DNA from: Oryza sativa Japonica Group
Taxonomy: Eukaryota > Streptophyta > Magnoliopsida > Poales > Poaceae
Assembly (NCBI RefSeq): GCF_034140825.1
Contig: NC_089045.1
Coordinates: 1,856,501 to 1,920,500 of the forward strand
DNA: 64,000 nt
Reading direction: 5' to 3'
The position numbers and the translations under genes were made by a program. Below the pieces are notes generated by a model, which saw nothing but the letters and a program-made list of their open reading frames with translations, was not told where the DNA came from and did not search any database. Below are positions 43,855-56,050 of this stretch, in pieces. Within the stretch, counting starts at the first letter, position 1, and every line of letters starts with the position of its first letter.

Positions 43855-45368
43855 GTTGTTGACAGAAAACACGAGGCCTGGGAGATCTGCTTAACTCCAG
43901 TGCAGGTCCAAAGCTCGCCTTCGAATGTATGAGCTTGCCAGTTGATTTGATCCTGTAATCAACAATAAATAGAAGTAAAGAAACCGCAGTTAAATCTATA
44001 AATGATAGCCGATCGGCTAGGTGCCGATGACATATCATTTATCTTTGAGCCGATGTCGTATATGCATCGATCGGCAGTCATTAATAAATAAGAAAGGACT
44101 GAATCTACTCGATCGGCTGCAGATATTACCAATATATAATCTTTATATCGATATATACTTAAATCAAGTGATTGGGATAGATCGGTCGCCATGCCGAGAC
44201 AGTACAAATCACTTAGATCGAAATATATATTAATGATGAGACTATATACGTTCATAGCATAGCCGATCAGATAGATCTAGCATGTATCGGCTAATACTCC
44301 GATACCACTCTATATTAAGATATTAAAGCAAGTAGAATATACTAAACAAAAGCCTAATATACTTAAATGCAGCAAGATCTTAACGTAAAGGGCAGATTTA
44401 ACATGTCAATCAAGCATATAGGATAAAAAGTAGTTAAATCAGGTAAGATCGGCTGAAACTCCGATACTACCCTAATCAGCAACTAAGAAGCGGGCTAGAG
44501 ATTGAGATTCTAATCACGACTCATAAGATCAAACTTAACTGATGCAGCTATAAGTATGAAAAGAAGGACAATATCTAGACAATCAAGCCGTTGGATGTGT
44601 CATAGAGTGATAGATATCCTATATAATCTAAGTCAACATCGGTATTTAACCTAATCGGCTACCTTCTATTGACGGATGTTAGCCGATTATAGGTTGGATA
44701 TCGATATTGCCAAGGATTATATAGGATATATGATAACTCGACGAATTACATAAACAAGATTAGAGCATCATAAAGATGGAAGCACTAATCCCGAGAACGC
44801 AAGCCGCCATAACAAGTTTTACCTCTTGTTGAAGATCGAAACCGATGCAGCTCAACCCGAAAGCAAGAACTCGTCGAAATAAAACTAAAGCAAAAAAGGT
44901 GGCGATGCGCCGAGATTGTATTGAACGTGTGTGTTAAAAGTTACATAGGGCTCGGGTCTATTTATACACGAAAATTACAAGATATGTCCATAACGGACAC
45001 GACAATTATCTCTAACAAACTCTAAGATACCATAAGTCTTTGCGGCAGACTTTTGCTCAAGCATATCTCTAAGGAAATTACATAAAACATCCTAATTAAT
45101 AGATACAATTGCCTTCTCAGGACTCTATCCATGTGCGGCAATCACCTTGAAGCACCTCAATTCAACCCGATGTCATACATCAAGTTGCATTGTCGGAATC
45201 GGCTGCATCGGCTTACCTAGCCCGACTCAGACCCAGCCGATCCTAATCGTAGCCGATTTGGACTCCAGCCGATTCCTGCTCTGTTTCCGAACTCGATCTC
45301 CGCCTCCAACTTTGCTTCGATCTAATCTTCTTTCCCGATGCCGATATTACCAAATTTGGTTGTTAACA
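43855..45368 (-). mobile_element. LTR with short leader of a Gypsy-like retrotransposon (fossil)
   Basis: The minus-strand LTR runs 45368 to 43954 (about 1.4 kb, TG...CA), starting TGTTAACAACC and ending TTGTTGATTACA. It contains TATAAATAGACCCGAGCC near 44965 and many GCCGAT/ATCGGC motifs. About 100 bp of leader follow, starting GGATCAAATCAACTGGC, a primer-binding-site-like segment. No gag or pol remains next to it. The element is incomplete; age cannot be set with a single LTR. Confidence 0.6.
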
Positions 45369-46419
45369 CATGCCCCCCAAGTCCGGAATATTTGATAATA
45401 TTTCCGATTTGCTGTAAATCGACTGCGAGCAAGTTTCGCACTTTGCCGTTTTTCGACCGTTACTGCCGTGCTTTAAATACTAACCGTTACCCTCGAGAAA
45501 TCTCACACCGTCCTCCTCCGTTTTCACCACTGAAACCAACTTTGCCCTTTCTCTCTTCGGCGATCTTCCTGACGCACAAGGCGATCCCCAGGCGATTTCG
45601 TTCCCGACCAAATCTCCGCCCGCGACGATGTCGTCGTCCACCAGCCCTTCTACTGCGCCATCGGCTGAGTACGCTGAGGTAAAGTCCTCACCAGCTAGAT
45701 CCCTTTTCCTCGCATGAAATCGATTTCTCCTTTTCTCCTCATGTTTTCTGCTTCTCAATTCCTTTGGATTTGCAGCACCTTTCCAACCTAGTCGCGATTC
45801 CCAGCCTTTCACATAAAAACTACTATTTTCTTGGCCCAATCGGCAATCTCGACCTGTAACACCCCAGCCCGTTTGAAGCCTAGTAGTGTGTGTTTGGCCC
45901 ATGTGGCCCAGAAGTGGATGTGTAGAGGATGAGGGCGCGGAGGGTCCCATCTCGACCTCCCCTATGTTGAAGCGATAGCCAAGGAGGGTCTTTAGGAGAG
46001 GGAGCTCTTCCCGTCCAACGGCCACCGATTACCTAGTTCCAAACTTCCAATATCCTGGAACTAGACCTCCGGAGTTGCAGCAAGCCGTGAAAACATCAAT
46101 ACTTCATTTTCTTGTCGTACCGGTATGTGTATCCAATACGGTGATATGTCCGATACTCTAACGATACGACGTCAAAGGAGTATCGGCCACTGACCATCGA
46201 AAAAATAAAAAATAATTAGCGATACTCGCACGATACTTATTGGATACTTCTCTGATACCTAGTCATGTAACCACCTTTTCAATAGACCATTAAAAACCTA
46301 ATGGTACACTATTAATATATTTATAGGTTTAATGCTGGCCATGTTTATTATATAAGGTTACAAGGTGTTAAGTTTGTTGATTGTTTGTAACAGGCAACAA
46401 TGCATAGAATATTCTTCTA
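45369..46419. other. Element-like leader region and unclassified repeats
   Basis: 45370-45690 looks like a plant promoter/leader (TTTAAATACT near 45470) with an ATG at 45628 opening MSSSTSPSTAPSAEYAE before a GTAAAG donor at about 45679. No following exon is recognised; rice transposon-borne genes often start this way. 46080-46280 carries GATAC/GTATC motifs that recur at 46975-47070, perhaps ends of one older element. Nothing else supported. Confidence 0.3.
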
Positions 46420-46913
46420 TTAGAGCAAGTTTAATAATAGTATAGCCAACTACTAACTCCAATTCATCTCTAACCAATGTAATACTATCTCCGTCCCAAA
46501 ATAAGTGCAGCCATAAATATCCGTGCTCAGCGTTTTGACCGTCCGTCTTATTTGAAAAATTTATGAAAAAAGTTAAAAAAATTAGTCACACATAAAGTAC
46601 TATTAATGTTTTACCATATAATAACAATAAAAATACTAATCATAATTTTTTTCAAATAAGACGAACGGTCAAACGTTGTTCATGAACAGTGCTAAAACTG
46701 CACTTATTTTGGGACAGAGGGAGTAGCCAATTCATACAATAGTTGCTTACTATATTATTAATACCTGGTCCTACCTGTCATACACATATTACGTCTTGAA
46801 GTTCGTACTGCAGATGGTTACAGATATGTAGCCCGCTGCTCTTCTCTCTCTTCCTTTATCTCTTTAAAATATATTTATAGCTGGCTTATAGCCTGCTATT
46901 GTACCTGCTCTTA
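46420..46913. mobile_element. Tourist MITE (host of a nested Stowaway)
   Basis: The element 46423-46910 is bounded by TTA on both sides. The left end GAGCAAGTTTAATAATAGTA and the inverse of the right end GCTATTGTACCTGCTC are Tourist-type inverted repeats. Without the nested element (46488-46723) it is about 250 bp, a usual Tourist size. Confidence 0.82.
46486..46725. mobile_element. Stowaway MITE nested in Tourist
   Basis: The element 46488-46723 is bounded by TA. The inverted ends are TCTCCGTCCCAAAATAAGTG and CACTTATTTTGGGACAGAGG with a final GAG. Inner arms (TGACCGTCCGTCTTATTTGA / TCAAATAAGACGAACGGTCA) are nearly perfect. It is younger than the Tourist it interrupts. Confidence 0.88.
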
Positions 46914-47676
46914 AGGCAATCTTATTGTTTTACACGGTTCCTTATACTTTAGTTTTTAAAAATACTTTTATATATACTCGCCGTATCGATGTTTTTGAAA
47001 TTTCCTGTATCGTCATATTAATGTTTTAAAAATCTCCGTATCAACTTATCCGTATTGCCCTACCAGTATCACATATCGTGCATGATAGGCGGCAAGCCCC
47101 GCGCTCGCTGGCGGCAGCGGCAAGTTGGAGAGCAGTGTACCCCCGTTCAATGTGCATGTTGCTTCGCTTTGCAACTACTACTGCGGCGACTTATAATTTT
47201 GGTGATTTCTCACTATTATCGCCTAGTTACTGTGCTCAACTGCTCATCCATCAGAGGACGGACACACCAAGTCAAGCAAAATCAGCTGCCCATACCACAC
47301 GAAAAAGTGAACGGAAAGTTGTAGCAATCTCCTGGTCAATACCACATCGATCTCTCGTCAAAAACAAAAGAAAATTTCAACCTACAAACTAGTGTTCGAG
47401 GCCATAGGCATACACACTGGAGAGGAAAATTTTAAGTTAGGAAAATGGAGATCCGATCGCCTGCCGTTTCCATATTCTTTATCCCCAGACCATACAGGCG
47501 CAGAGCCAGTTGTCTCCTTGTTTTAGGCCAAGTTGAAAGCTTTTGGACTTTGAAGGGAAAAAAAAACTCCTCTCCCTCTCTCCCCTTCCTCTCCGGCCGG
47601 GCAGAAAAGAGTACTAGTAGTGGAGTGGTGGACTGCGCTTCGTGTGCGTGAGCGTGAGCGTGCTCACCGGCCGGGG
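46914..47676. other. Intergenic, promoter region of the Ca2+-ATPase gene
   Basis: No gene recognised. 47540-47676 is a C/T-rich leader-like segment before the ATG at 47677. Confidence 0.4.
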
Positions 47677-50600
47677 ATGGAGAAGCTTGACAGGTACCTG
47701 CAGGAGCACTTCGATGTGCCGGCCAAGAACCCGTCGGAGGAGGCGCAGCGGCGATGGCGGCAAGCCGTTGGCACCATCGTCAAGAACCGCCGCCGCCGCT
47801 TCCGCTGGGTGCCCGACCTCGACCGCCGCTCCTTGGACAAGGCCAAGGTCCGCTCCACCCAGGTACTAACCAACCACGAACTACCCCGCCCTAATTCATC
47901 CATTCTCCTTTCCGCCATCACTTCGTTCTTCACTGCATCTCATCGTGAGTCGATTTGCCTAGCAAGAACAACACTTTGATTAAAAAAAAAACAAACTGCT
48001 TTTGGTTTGGGCATGTTCAGTATTCAGTAACCGTTGTTGGTCTTGTCTTGCCGGTTGCCATCAGATTGTATGACAATAATACACTTTGTTTGAATCGCTG
48101 CCACCCAAACAATCAAAGCCACAAAAGCAGGATATTTATGCTATTTCTTCGCGGTACTGGGCACGGACGCACAATACGGCCGTATCATGTTGACTTGTAT
48201 ACTCAGCTTTATTAGGGAGGAAAAGACCAAATTATCAGGGCCAACCTGACCGCGACCGTCAAGGAAGCTTCCGCGAAGCTTACAAGAGTCCAAAGAAAAT
48301 GGTGTTAAAAGGACAAATATATCACCTTATTATCACATCGATTCTGTTATAAAGTTCTCTCCACCTGTCAATCTCATTGCAAATCTAAAATCATTGTTTA
48401 TATTCTACTAGTCTTTCATATCGAGTCCAAGTGTTCAACTATTTTGTCCCCATGTGAAAAAAAAGGAATCTTGTTTGTTTGGTGGGGAATCCAACATTGC
48501 GTCTTGAGACTCTTAATTCAGGGATTTGTTCTACATTACTATGCGCTATATATATTTTTAGTTATATACTTATATGCCTGTATTCTAGGTTTGGTGGATA
48601 GGGTGGGCCGATCCGCAGATGTCTATTTCTGATTTCTGAGACCCTTTCTTATATTATTTTCTTGTATTATTTCCATCACATAAAAATTCCCCTATTTTAC
48701 CGTTCAGTCAACTGAGAACTCTAACTTCAGTTCATTAGGGGCCTTCTTGTTTTACGATAATGCTAGTCAAAGATGCATACTTTGTAAGCAGAACCAGAGT
48801 TGTTCATGACAAAAACTTACTTTACTCTTTATATATTTTCCAAAACCAGTCCTTAACTCCTATTGGTATACGATTAAGAAGGTACATTCAATACTTTGTT
48901 GGCATGTTCAAGTTTGCAAATCAATAAGCAGTTCTTAAAGCAGATAATCTTCTTACTGGTTGGTGGCCGAAAGACACTTTTCAAAACCAGAATTAACTGA
49001 CAACTAGTTTGATTTGTAATTATTGTTTGAATTCTAGACGCTTCACATTTTGTTGTCTTAGATGCAATATTTTTTATGCGAATGTAATTACTCTATGCTT
49101 AAAATGTAACCGATTTATTTTTGACAATCATGCTGGAAAAATTTGCAAACACCAAATTCAATCATTTGGTTGATCTGCTTTCTTCTAGGCTGGAAAACTT
49201 TCTTGTTACACAATGCAAATAACAGCTAGTTCTTTCTTCCAATGATCCAATCCATTTCTAACATAAATCAAGAGTAGGGAAGGTATTTCTATTATAAGGA
49301 GATTAGGAGGATGACACTGGATGATGCAGGTATAGTGGCAATATAACTTCAAATGTAGGATGACCATCATGTTTGCAATAAAGCTCAACACCATGTTTCT
49401 TGTAAGAACAATCATGGGGCTAGAACTTGTACCACTATATTTGAACAAAGCTTTCCAAGCCTTCCATATGCGCAACTTAAATGAGTTATATTTTTGCATC
49501 CGAATGGTTGGATTAATTAACTTCATTGTCATGGGCTAAACAACAGTATTACTATTCCTTATCAGTTACCGCATTTTATAATATGTGATTTTATCTTACG
49601 ACTACAAGAAAATGATTATAATATTATATATAAGCAGTAAAAATGGTTTCCCTTTTTGTGTTTGCTTTACCAGGAAAAGATTCGGGTTGCCCTCTATGTG
49701 CAGCAGGCTGCACTCATTTTTAGTGATGGTATGGAATAGCTTTTCTATGTTACTGTTCTTTTTTAGTATGGAATAATTCTATGTAACTTGATTTACTCCC
49801 AATATTTAACAAAAAGTGCCAAAAAGAAAGAGTTCAAGCTAACAGAGGATATTATTAAAGCTAGATTTTCCATCAATCCAGATGAACTAGCATTGATCAC
49901 AAGCAAGCATGATTCGAAAGCTTTAAAGATGCATGGTGGGGTAGATGGGATATCTAAAAAAGTCCGTTCATCGTTTGATCATGGCATATGTGCTAGTGAC
50001 TTAGATACAAGACAGAACATATATGGCGTCAACCGTTATGCAGAAAAGCCTTCAAGAAGTTTCTGGATGTTTGTTTGGGATGCATTCCAGGACATGACCC
50101 TTATAATTCTTATGGTATGTGCATTGCTATCTGTTGCAGTTGGTTTGGCAACAGAAGGATGGCCAAAGGGCATGTATGATGGCTTGGGTATAATACTCAG
50201 CATTTTCTTAGTTGTTATGGTTACTGCTGTTAGTGATTATAAGCAGTCACTCCAATTTAAGGAGCTAGACAATGAAAAGAAAAAGATATTTATCCATGTA
50301 ACCAGAGATGGGCGTCGACAAAAGATCTCTATATATGACTTGGTAGTTGGTGATATAGTTCATCTGTCAATTGGAGATCAAGTACCTGCTGATGGACTAT
50401 ATATACATGGGTACTCCCTTTTGATTGATGAGTCCAGCTTATCTGGTGAGAGTGACCCAGTGTATGTTTCTCAAGACAAACCATTCATCTTGGCAGGAAC
50501 TAAAGTGCAAGATGGATCTGCTAAGATGATAGTAACTGCTGTCGGTATGCGCACTGAATGGGGAAAATTGATGAGCACATTGAGTGAGGGAGGAGAGGAT

Positions 50601-53335
50601 GAGACACCACTGCAGGTTAAGCTAAATGGAGTTGCGACCGTTATAGGAAAGATTGGACTGGTATTTGCCATATTAACATTTTTAGTTCTGCTGGTTAGAT
50701 TCCTCATTGACAAAGGCATGACGGTTGGTCTGCTCAAATGGTATTCTACCGATGCATTGACTATAGTAAACTACTTTGCAACAGCGGTAACCATTATAGT
50801 TGTTGCTGTACCTGAAGGATTACCCTTGGCTGTTACTTTGAGTCTTGCATTTGCAATGAAAAAGTTAATGAATGATAAAGCACTTGTTAGACATCTTTCA
50901 GCGTGCGAAACAATGGGATCTGCTGGTACCATCTGCACGGACAAAACAGGAACTTTGACTACTAACTATATGGTTGTTGACAAAATATGGATATCTGAGG
51001 TTTCAAAGTCAGTTACCAGTAACACCATTTCAGGAGAACTTAATTCTGTGGTTTCTTCTAGAACATTGAGTCTGCTTTTGCAGGGAATTTTTGAGAATAC
51101 TAGCGCTGAGGTGGTCAAGGAAAAGGATGGCAAGCAAACTGTCTTAGGAACTCCAACAGAAAGAGCAATATTAGAATTTGGCTTGGGCTTGGAAGGAGTT
51201 CATGATGCTGAGTATAGTGCCTGCACCAAGGTTAAGGTTGAGCCTTTCAATTCAGTCAAGAAGAAGATGGCAGTGCTGATTTCATTACCCAGTGGCACGT
51301 CCAGATGGTTTTGCAAAGGTGCATCAGAAATTATTTTGCAGATGTGCGACATGATGGTTGATGGCGATGGAAATGCTATTCCCTTATCGGAAGCTCAGAG
51401 AAAGAACATCTTAGATACTATCAACTCATTTGCTTCAGATGCTTTAAGGACGTTGTGCCTGGCATATAAGGAAGTGGATGATGATATTGATGACAATGCA
51501 GATAGTCCAACAAGTGGTTTTACTCTAATAGCCATTTTCGGTATCAAGGATCCTGTGCGCCCTGGAGTTAAGGATGCTGTTAAGACCTGTATGTCTGCTG
51601 GTATCACAGTAAGAATGGTAACTGGTGATAATATAAATACAGCTAAAGCTATAGCTAAAGAGTGTGGAATATTGACTGAAGATGGTGTAGCAATAGAAGG
51701 ACCAGAATTCCATAGCAAGAGCCCAGAAGAGATGAGGGACCTGATACCGAATATTCAGGTTCATAATGTTTTCCTCAGTCTATATGTTTACTCAAATATT
51801 GACCAAACTTAATATCTGGAAATATTTTGCAGGTTATGGCCCGTTCTTTACCATTGGATAAACATACACTCGTGACAAACTTGCGAGGTATGTTTGATGA
51901 GGTGGTTTCTGTGACAGGTGATGGTACAAATGATGCTCCTGCATTACACGAAGCAGATATCGGGCTTGCTATGGGCATTGCAGGAACAGAGGTACTGTTT
52001 CCTATGCAGTTCAAAACTTATGGATGTAGCATCAATAGACATTAAAAAAGTCAGATATTTAGGACAAATATGTCAGTATTCATTCTTACTGAAATAAGTT
52101 GACCCTGATAACCCATTTTGGATACTTTGTATTTTCTTTTTCATCTTCTGAAATGGAGTAATTTTGTCTTTTATTTGTGCAGGTTGCCAAGGAGAGTGCA
52201 GATGTCATAGTACTTGACGACAATTTCACTACTATAATAAATGTTGCAAGATGGGGTCGTGCAGTTTATATTAACATCCAAAAGTTTGTGCAGTTTCAAT
52301 TGACTGTCAATATTGTTGCTTTAGTTATCAATTTTGTCTCAGCATGCATCACAGGTGAGGGCAACATTATAGTATTCATCTGATACCATGTATTTCCATT
52401 AAGTGGTTCCCCATGATCTCCAACACAGTACTAATGTTTCTCTCTTCCGTCACAGGGAGCGCTCCTCTCACTGCTGTGCAGCTATTGTGGGTCAATATGA
52501 TCATGGATACACTGGGAGCTTTAGCACTAGCAACAGAGCCTCCAAATGATGAAATGATGAAGAGGCCACCTGTCCGAAAAGGGGAAAGTTTCATTACCAA
52601 GGTCATGTGGAGAAATATCATGGGCCAAAGTTTGTATCAGCTATTTGTACTTGGAGCTCTCATGTTTGGTGGAGAAAGCCTTCTGAACATCAAGGGTGCA
52701 GATTCCAAATCCATCATAAATACACTGATCTTCAACTCCTTCGTGTTTTGTCAGGTTAGTGCATTATGGAACACTGTAACCATGCTAGTATTTCCACAAA
52801 CCACTCACATAAAATGGTGTTTCTTTTTTGGCCTTAAGACCTATGGTGAAACTGAGGTCTTTCCGAAGTCTGCCACAATATGTGTTTGGTTGGTCACAGC
52901 TTATATTTCCAATATCATGCTTAAGAATCCTGAACTGATAGATATATCTTTTTTTTAAAAAAAAATAATCATGATTTGGCAAGGGAATTTCTTGTTCTAA
53001 TGATGATGTTCTGGCAAACGTTGTACCAGGTATTCAATGAAATAAACAGCAGAGAAATGCAGAAGATCAATGTTTTCCGTGGTATCATCAGCAATTGGAT
53101 CTTCATTGCAGTCATAGCTGCAACCGTAGCATTTCAAGTGGTGATCATAGAGTTTCTTGGCACTTTCGCCAGTACTGTTCCGCTCAACTGGCAACATTGG
53201 CTGCTCAGCGTCGGCCTTGGCTCCATCAGCCTGATTGTTGGTGTCATCTTGAAGTGTATACCAGTTGGTTCAGGTGAAACCTCTGCAACTCCAAATGGAT
53301 ACAGGCCACTTGCCAATGGCCCTGATGACATATAG
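47677..53335 (+). CDS. ACA: Autoinhibited P-type Ca2+-ATPase (type IIB, ACA)
   Basis: A calmodulin-regulated Ca2+ pump exporting Ca2+ from the cytosol. Exons: 47677-47862, 49674-49728, about 49816-51758, 51833-51991, 52183-52354, 52456-52754, 53030-53335; expected length about 1039 aa. Exon 1 gives the N-terminal autoinhibitory/calmodulin region ([20 protein letters not shown]). Catalytic signatures: [10 protein letters not shown] (actuator), [15 protein letters not shown] (M4), [13 protein letters not shown] with the phosphorylated Asp, KGASEIIL (nucleotide site), [14 protein letters not shown] and [10 protein letters not shown]. The end reads [11 protein letters not shown]. Intron 2 is odd: the family frame needs exon 3 to start GTGCC, but that is preceded by AA, and the nearest AG (49815-49816) leaves a one-base shift. 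Skipping exon 2 and using the AG at 49765-49766 keeps the frame but replaces the [19 protein letters not shown] segment. All other junctions are GT-AG and in frame. Membrane location (plasma membrane or other) cannot be read from sequence. Confidence 0.9.
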
Positions 53336-53881
53336 CTGAAGAATAATCACTAATAAGGGAAAGTAGAATCCAGGGTGCAATACGGCATCCAGCTGCCCAG
53401 CTCAGTTCAGTTGTTTTGGAATACACTAACCATCCACTGATTTTGTTCAAATTTTGCCAAACTGCACTATATCCTGTCATGTAATTGTTACTACATCACA
53501 CGTTACTGATGTGCACCTTTACCACTCTGCTTTCAACTTCAGACTTTATTGTATCAGTGAATTCATATGATAGACGGTTGTTAGTGCAACAAGTTATTGT
53601 GGTTTGGATTCACACTGAAATAATCTTTTGATGCCATATATGCCATTTGAAACTGATATATATTAGCACCCTTAAGGTCCTGAACAGGAGTTAAATTCAT
53701 AAAACAGAGTAAATAAAGAACTAGAAGTATCATTCATGAACTGAACAGAACAATCTCCTAAGATCTGTCTACAAATCAGTAACTACGTTGACAAAGAATC
53801 ATCAGATACATGTTCTTCCATCGTCTCAAAGAAAAATAAATAAATAAAGAATCATCGACTACTCTACCCCAGCGATTCAAT
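53336..53881. other. Intergenic / convergent 3' UTRs
   Basis: The 3' ends of the Ca2+-ATPase (plus) and the NAC-like gene (minus) meet here. No other feature seen. Confidence 0.5.
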
Positions 53882-55310
53882 TCATTCACATAGTATGTGG
53901 CCGTGGCTGTCTCCACCCCCGTTAGGATTGGGATTGAGATCACCGGCGCCGTCGAAGTCGACGAACAAATCGTTGAAGAAATTATCCATCTCCACCTCAC
54001 CTTCTACTTGTGGTTCTTGTCTCACCTCCTCATTGAAGCCAACACCATAGCCGTTCATTGGTGAGAACAAGGTCATCTCCCCGTTGGTGTTCTGCATTGC
54101 CAATGGCGTCTGTCCCTGCGTCCCGATGCCACCGTGGCCGTTGCCGCAGAGAACCAGCTCCCCGTCTGCGTTGAAGCCGATGCCGTAGTCGCCGCCGTCG
54201 TAAGCATCTGGCTTGATGGCATCAGCGTCGCCGTGGTAGTAGGCGGCATTGGCCGTGTCGTCCGCCGTGTGTGTCGTCGTCGAGCAGCAGTAGTCCATCG
54301 AGGCGGTCGCTTGAGACGTCTCGCCGCCGCCGGAGTACGAGTATCCGACGTCGGGCTGTGGCGGCGCCGGCGCGTCGTAGCCGGTGGCTTCCGCCTCTCG
54401 GAGCCTCTTGGGCCCGGGAACCACGTTGGTTTCTTGGCGTTCCTCCTCGTTGGCCGTCGCCTCCTTGGCCCTCGGCGAGAGGTAGACCTTACAGATGACC
54501 ATGATGCCCTCGTCGGTGATCGCCGCCGGCAGGTTGCTGGCGATCTCCTCCATGAGCCAGTCCGTCTTCTTGTTCCCGGGGGCGCGGTACTCGAACGCCT
54601 GACGGTCGCCGTAGCCCTCGATGACGCGGCGGCGCTGCGAGTTGTGCCACGTGCCGCCGCCCTCGAAGCCGCCGCGCTGTTGAGTTGTGATCCAAATTCA
54701 TTTGTACTTAATAAAGGCCAACTTCCGCCGTAGTGGAGTGGAGGCCCGTCGCCGGGAGGCTTGGGCCGGAGCGTAGCGGGGAACGCTCGGGGGTGCGGAG
54801 GCGGAGCCCCCGCGAAACGGATCGTCATCCCTTTTAGGGTTCCACCGTATATATACCTCTTGTAAGCCGTCGTGTGGCGTTGTAACCTCACCCTAGATAT
54901 AGTGAAGATATTTTGCTGGCTGGCGCCCGTGGTTTTTTCTCTCCTATTTTAGAAGGGTTTTTCACGTTAAATGTCGTGTCTTCTGTGATTGATCTATTAT
55001 TTATTATCGTTTGTTCGCTCATCGTTTGCTAACTGGCGCCGCCCCTGCCGCCCTTCCACTTGGCGACGGTGAGGAAGTACCACGACTTGCCGTCGTGGCC
55101 GTACGCACTGTGCGCCTCCGTCAGCGTCGCCGGGTCGGAGCCGTAGACGTCGGCTTCCCGGACAATGTCCCGGAGCTCCTCGCTCGGCCGGCCGGTGATC
55201 CAGTGGTTGAGGTAGTCGCGGATGAGCTGCTCCGGCTTCGGCACGAAGAAGTATCCCGAGGGCACCGTCACGTCCGGGCCCTTCTGCTTCTTGTCATCTT
55301 CTTCCGCCAT
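53882..55310 (-). pseudogene. NAC-domain-like gene split by an LTR insertion
   Basis: The N-terminal part (55310 to about 55035) encodes MAEEDDKKQKG and VPSGYFFVPKPEQLIRDYL, NAC subdomain A-like, then READVYGSDPATL and SWYFLTVAKWKGGRGG. The C-terminal part (about 54677-53882) resumes at GGFEGGGTWHNSQRRR, continues FEYRAPGNKKTDWLMEEIAS and VICKVYLSPRA, then an acidic Gly/Asn-rich tail of activation-domain type ending GDSHGHILCE. About 355 bp of LTR sequence (54678-55033) lies between them. Same divergent NAC subfamily as 1329-1938. Whether any transcript reads through the insertion is unknown. A partial second copy of its 5' part lies upstream at 55.6-56.05 kb. Confidence 0.82.
54678..55033 (+). 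mobile_element. Solo-LTR-like insertion inside the NAC-like gene (fossil)
   Basis: About 355 bp starting TGTTGAGTTGTGATCC and ending near TTTGCTAAC. It carries a TATATATAC box (54850), GTTGTAACCTCACCC and a GTGGTTTTTTCTCTCC to TTTGTTCGCT tail, in the style of Copia LTRs. No internal coding region accompanies it, so it is read as a solo LTR. The target duplication is not clear. Confidence 0.6.
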
Positions 55311-55342
55311 TGATGGTGATCCTCGTCGTGCGTTTCAAAACT

Positions 55343-56050
55343 AGGTTTTCGCGCGCGCGCTCGATCGATCGAATTCGTGTCGCTGTGAAAGGCAAGAGCA
55401 TAGGTTGGTGTTGAATTTATTTGGCATAATGTCGTTGATTCGAGTTCGAATCGGTGAAGAATCTCGAGTCCGAGAAGGGGGGCGGCGGCGGCGGCGGCCA
55501 GAGCACGGCGGCCCTCCCCCGAGTGGATCCGGGGTCAGCCGCCCTCCTCCCACGCGGATCCGGCGCCGGCGCCCTCCACCGCGGCGACGACGACGACGGC
55601 GGACAGCGGCGGCGAGCTCGGGCGCGGCGAAGACGACGGCAGCGGGCGGCGGCGGCGCTGCGAGTTGTGCCATGTGCCGCCGCCCTCGACGCAGCGGTTG
55701 ATCCGGCCGGCGGTGCCGGCGCCGCCCCTGCCGCCCTTCCACTTGGCGGATCCGGCGCGGTGGTGAGCTCGGGCGCCGGCGGGTAGGTTTTTTTTTTTCT
55801 TTTGGAATTTTATTTTTTTTCGTGATTTTTTATTTTTGCATGCTGTTGGCTTAAGCGCCCGCAAGCGAAAATCGAATTTTCGCATGCGGTCGCCCTAGCC
55901 GCATGCAAAGATCACGCATGCGGCTGTTTTCGCGCGCTCGATCGATTCGTGTCGCTGTGAAAGGCAAGAGCACAGGTTGGTGTTGAATTTATTTGGCATA
56001 ATCTCGTTCGTTCGAGTTTGAATCGGTGAAGATCTCGAGTCCGAGAAGGC
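55343..56050. repeat. Direct duplication of the NAC-like 5' region, with NAC fragment
   Basis: A leader block of about 125 bp is present twice: 55345-55476 and 55925-56048. Both contain TTCGTGTCGCTGTGAAAGGC, GGTTGGTGTTGAATTTATTT and CTCGAGTCCGAGAAG. Between them, 55648-55746 (minus) is a piece of a second NAC-like copy encoding KWKGGRGGAGTAGRINRCVE and GGGTWHNSQRRR. This is a tandem duplicate whose middle has been lost or replaced by GC-rich DNA (55480-55645). Confidence 0.78.

Noticed and set aside
44000-44900. GCCGAT motif cluster as a transcription-factor binding array
   Set aside because: The motifs lie inside an LTR-bounded sequence with its own TATA box; they are more simply a feature of that element.
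47055-47392. Open frames just upstream of the Ca2+-ATPase gene
   Set aside because: No recognisable domain, overlapping in two frames, located in promoter-like DNA next to repeat remnants.
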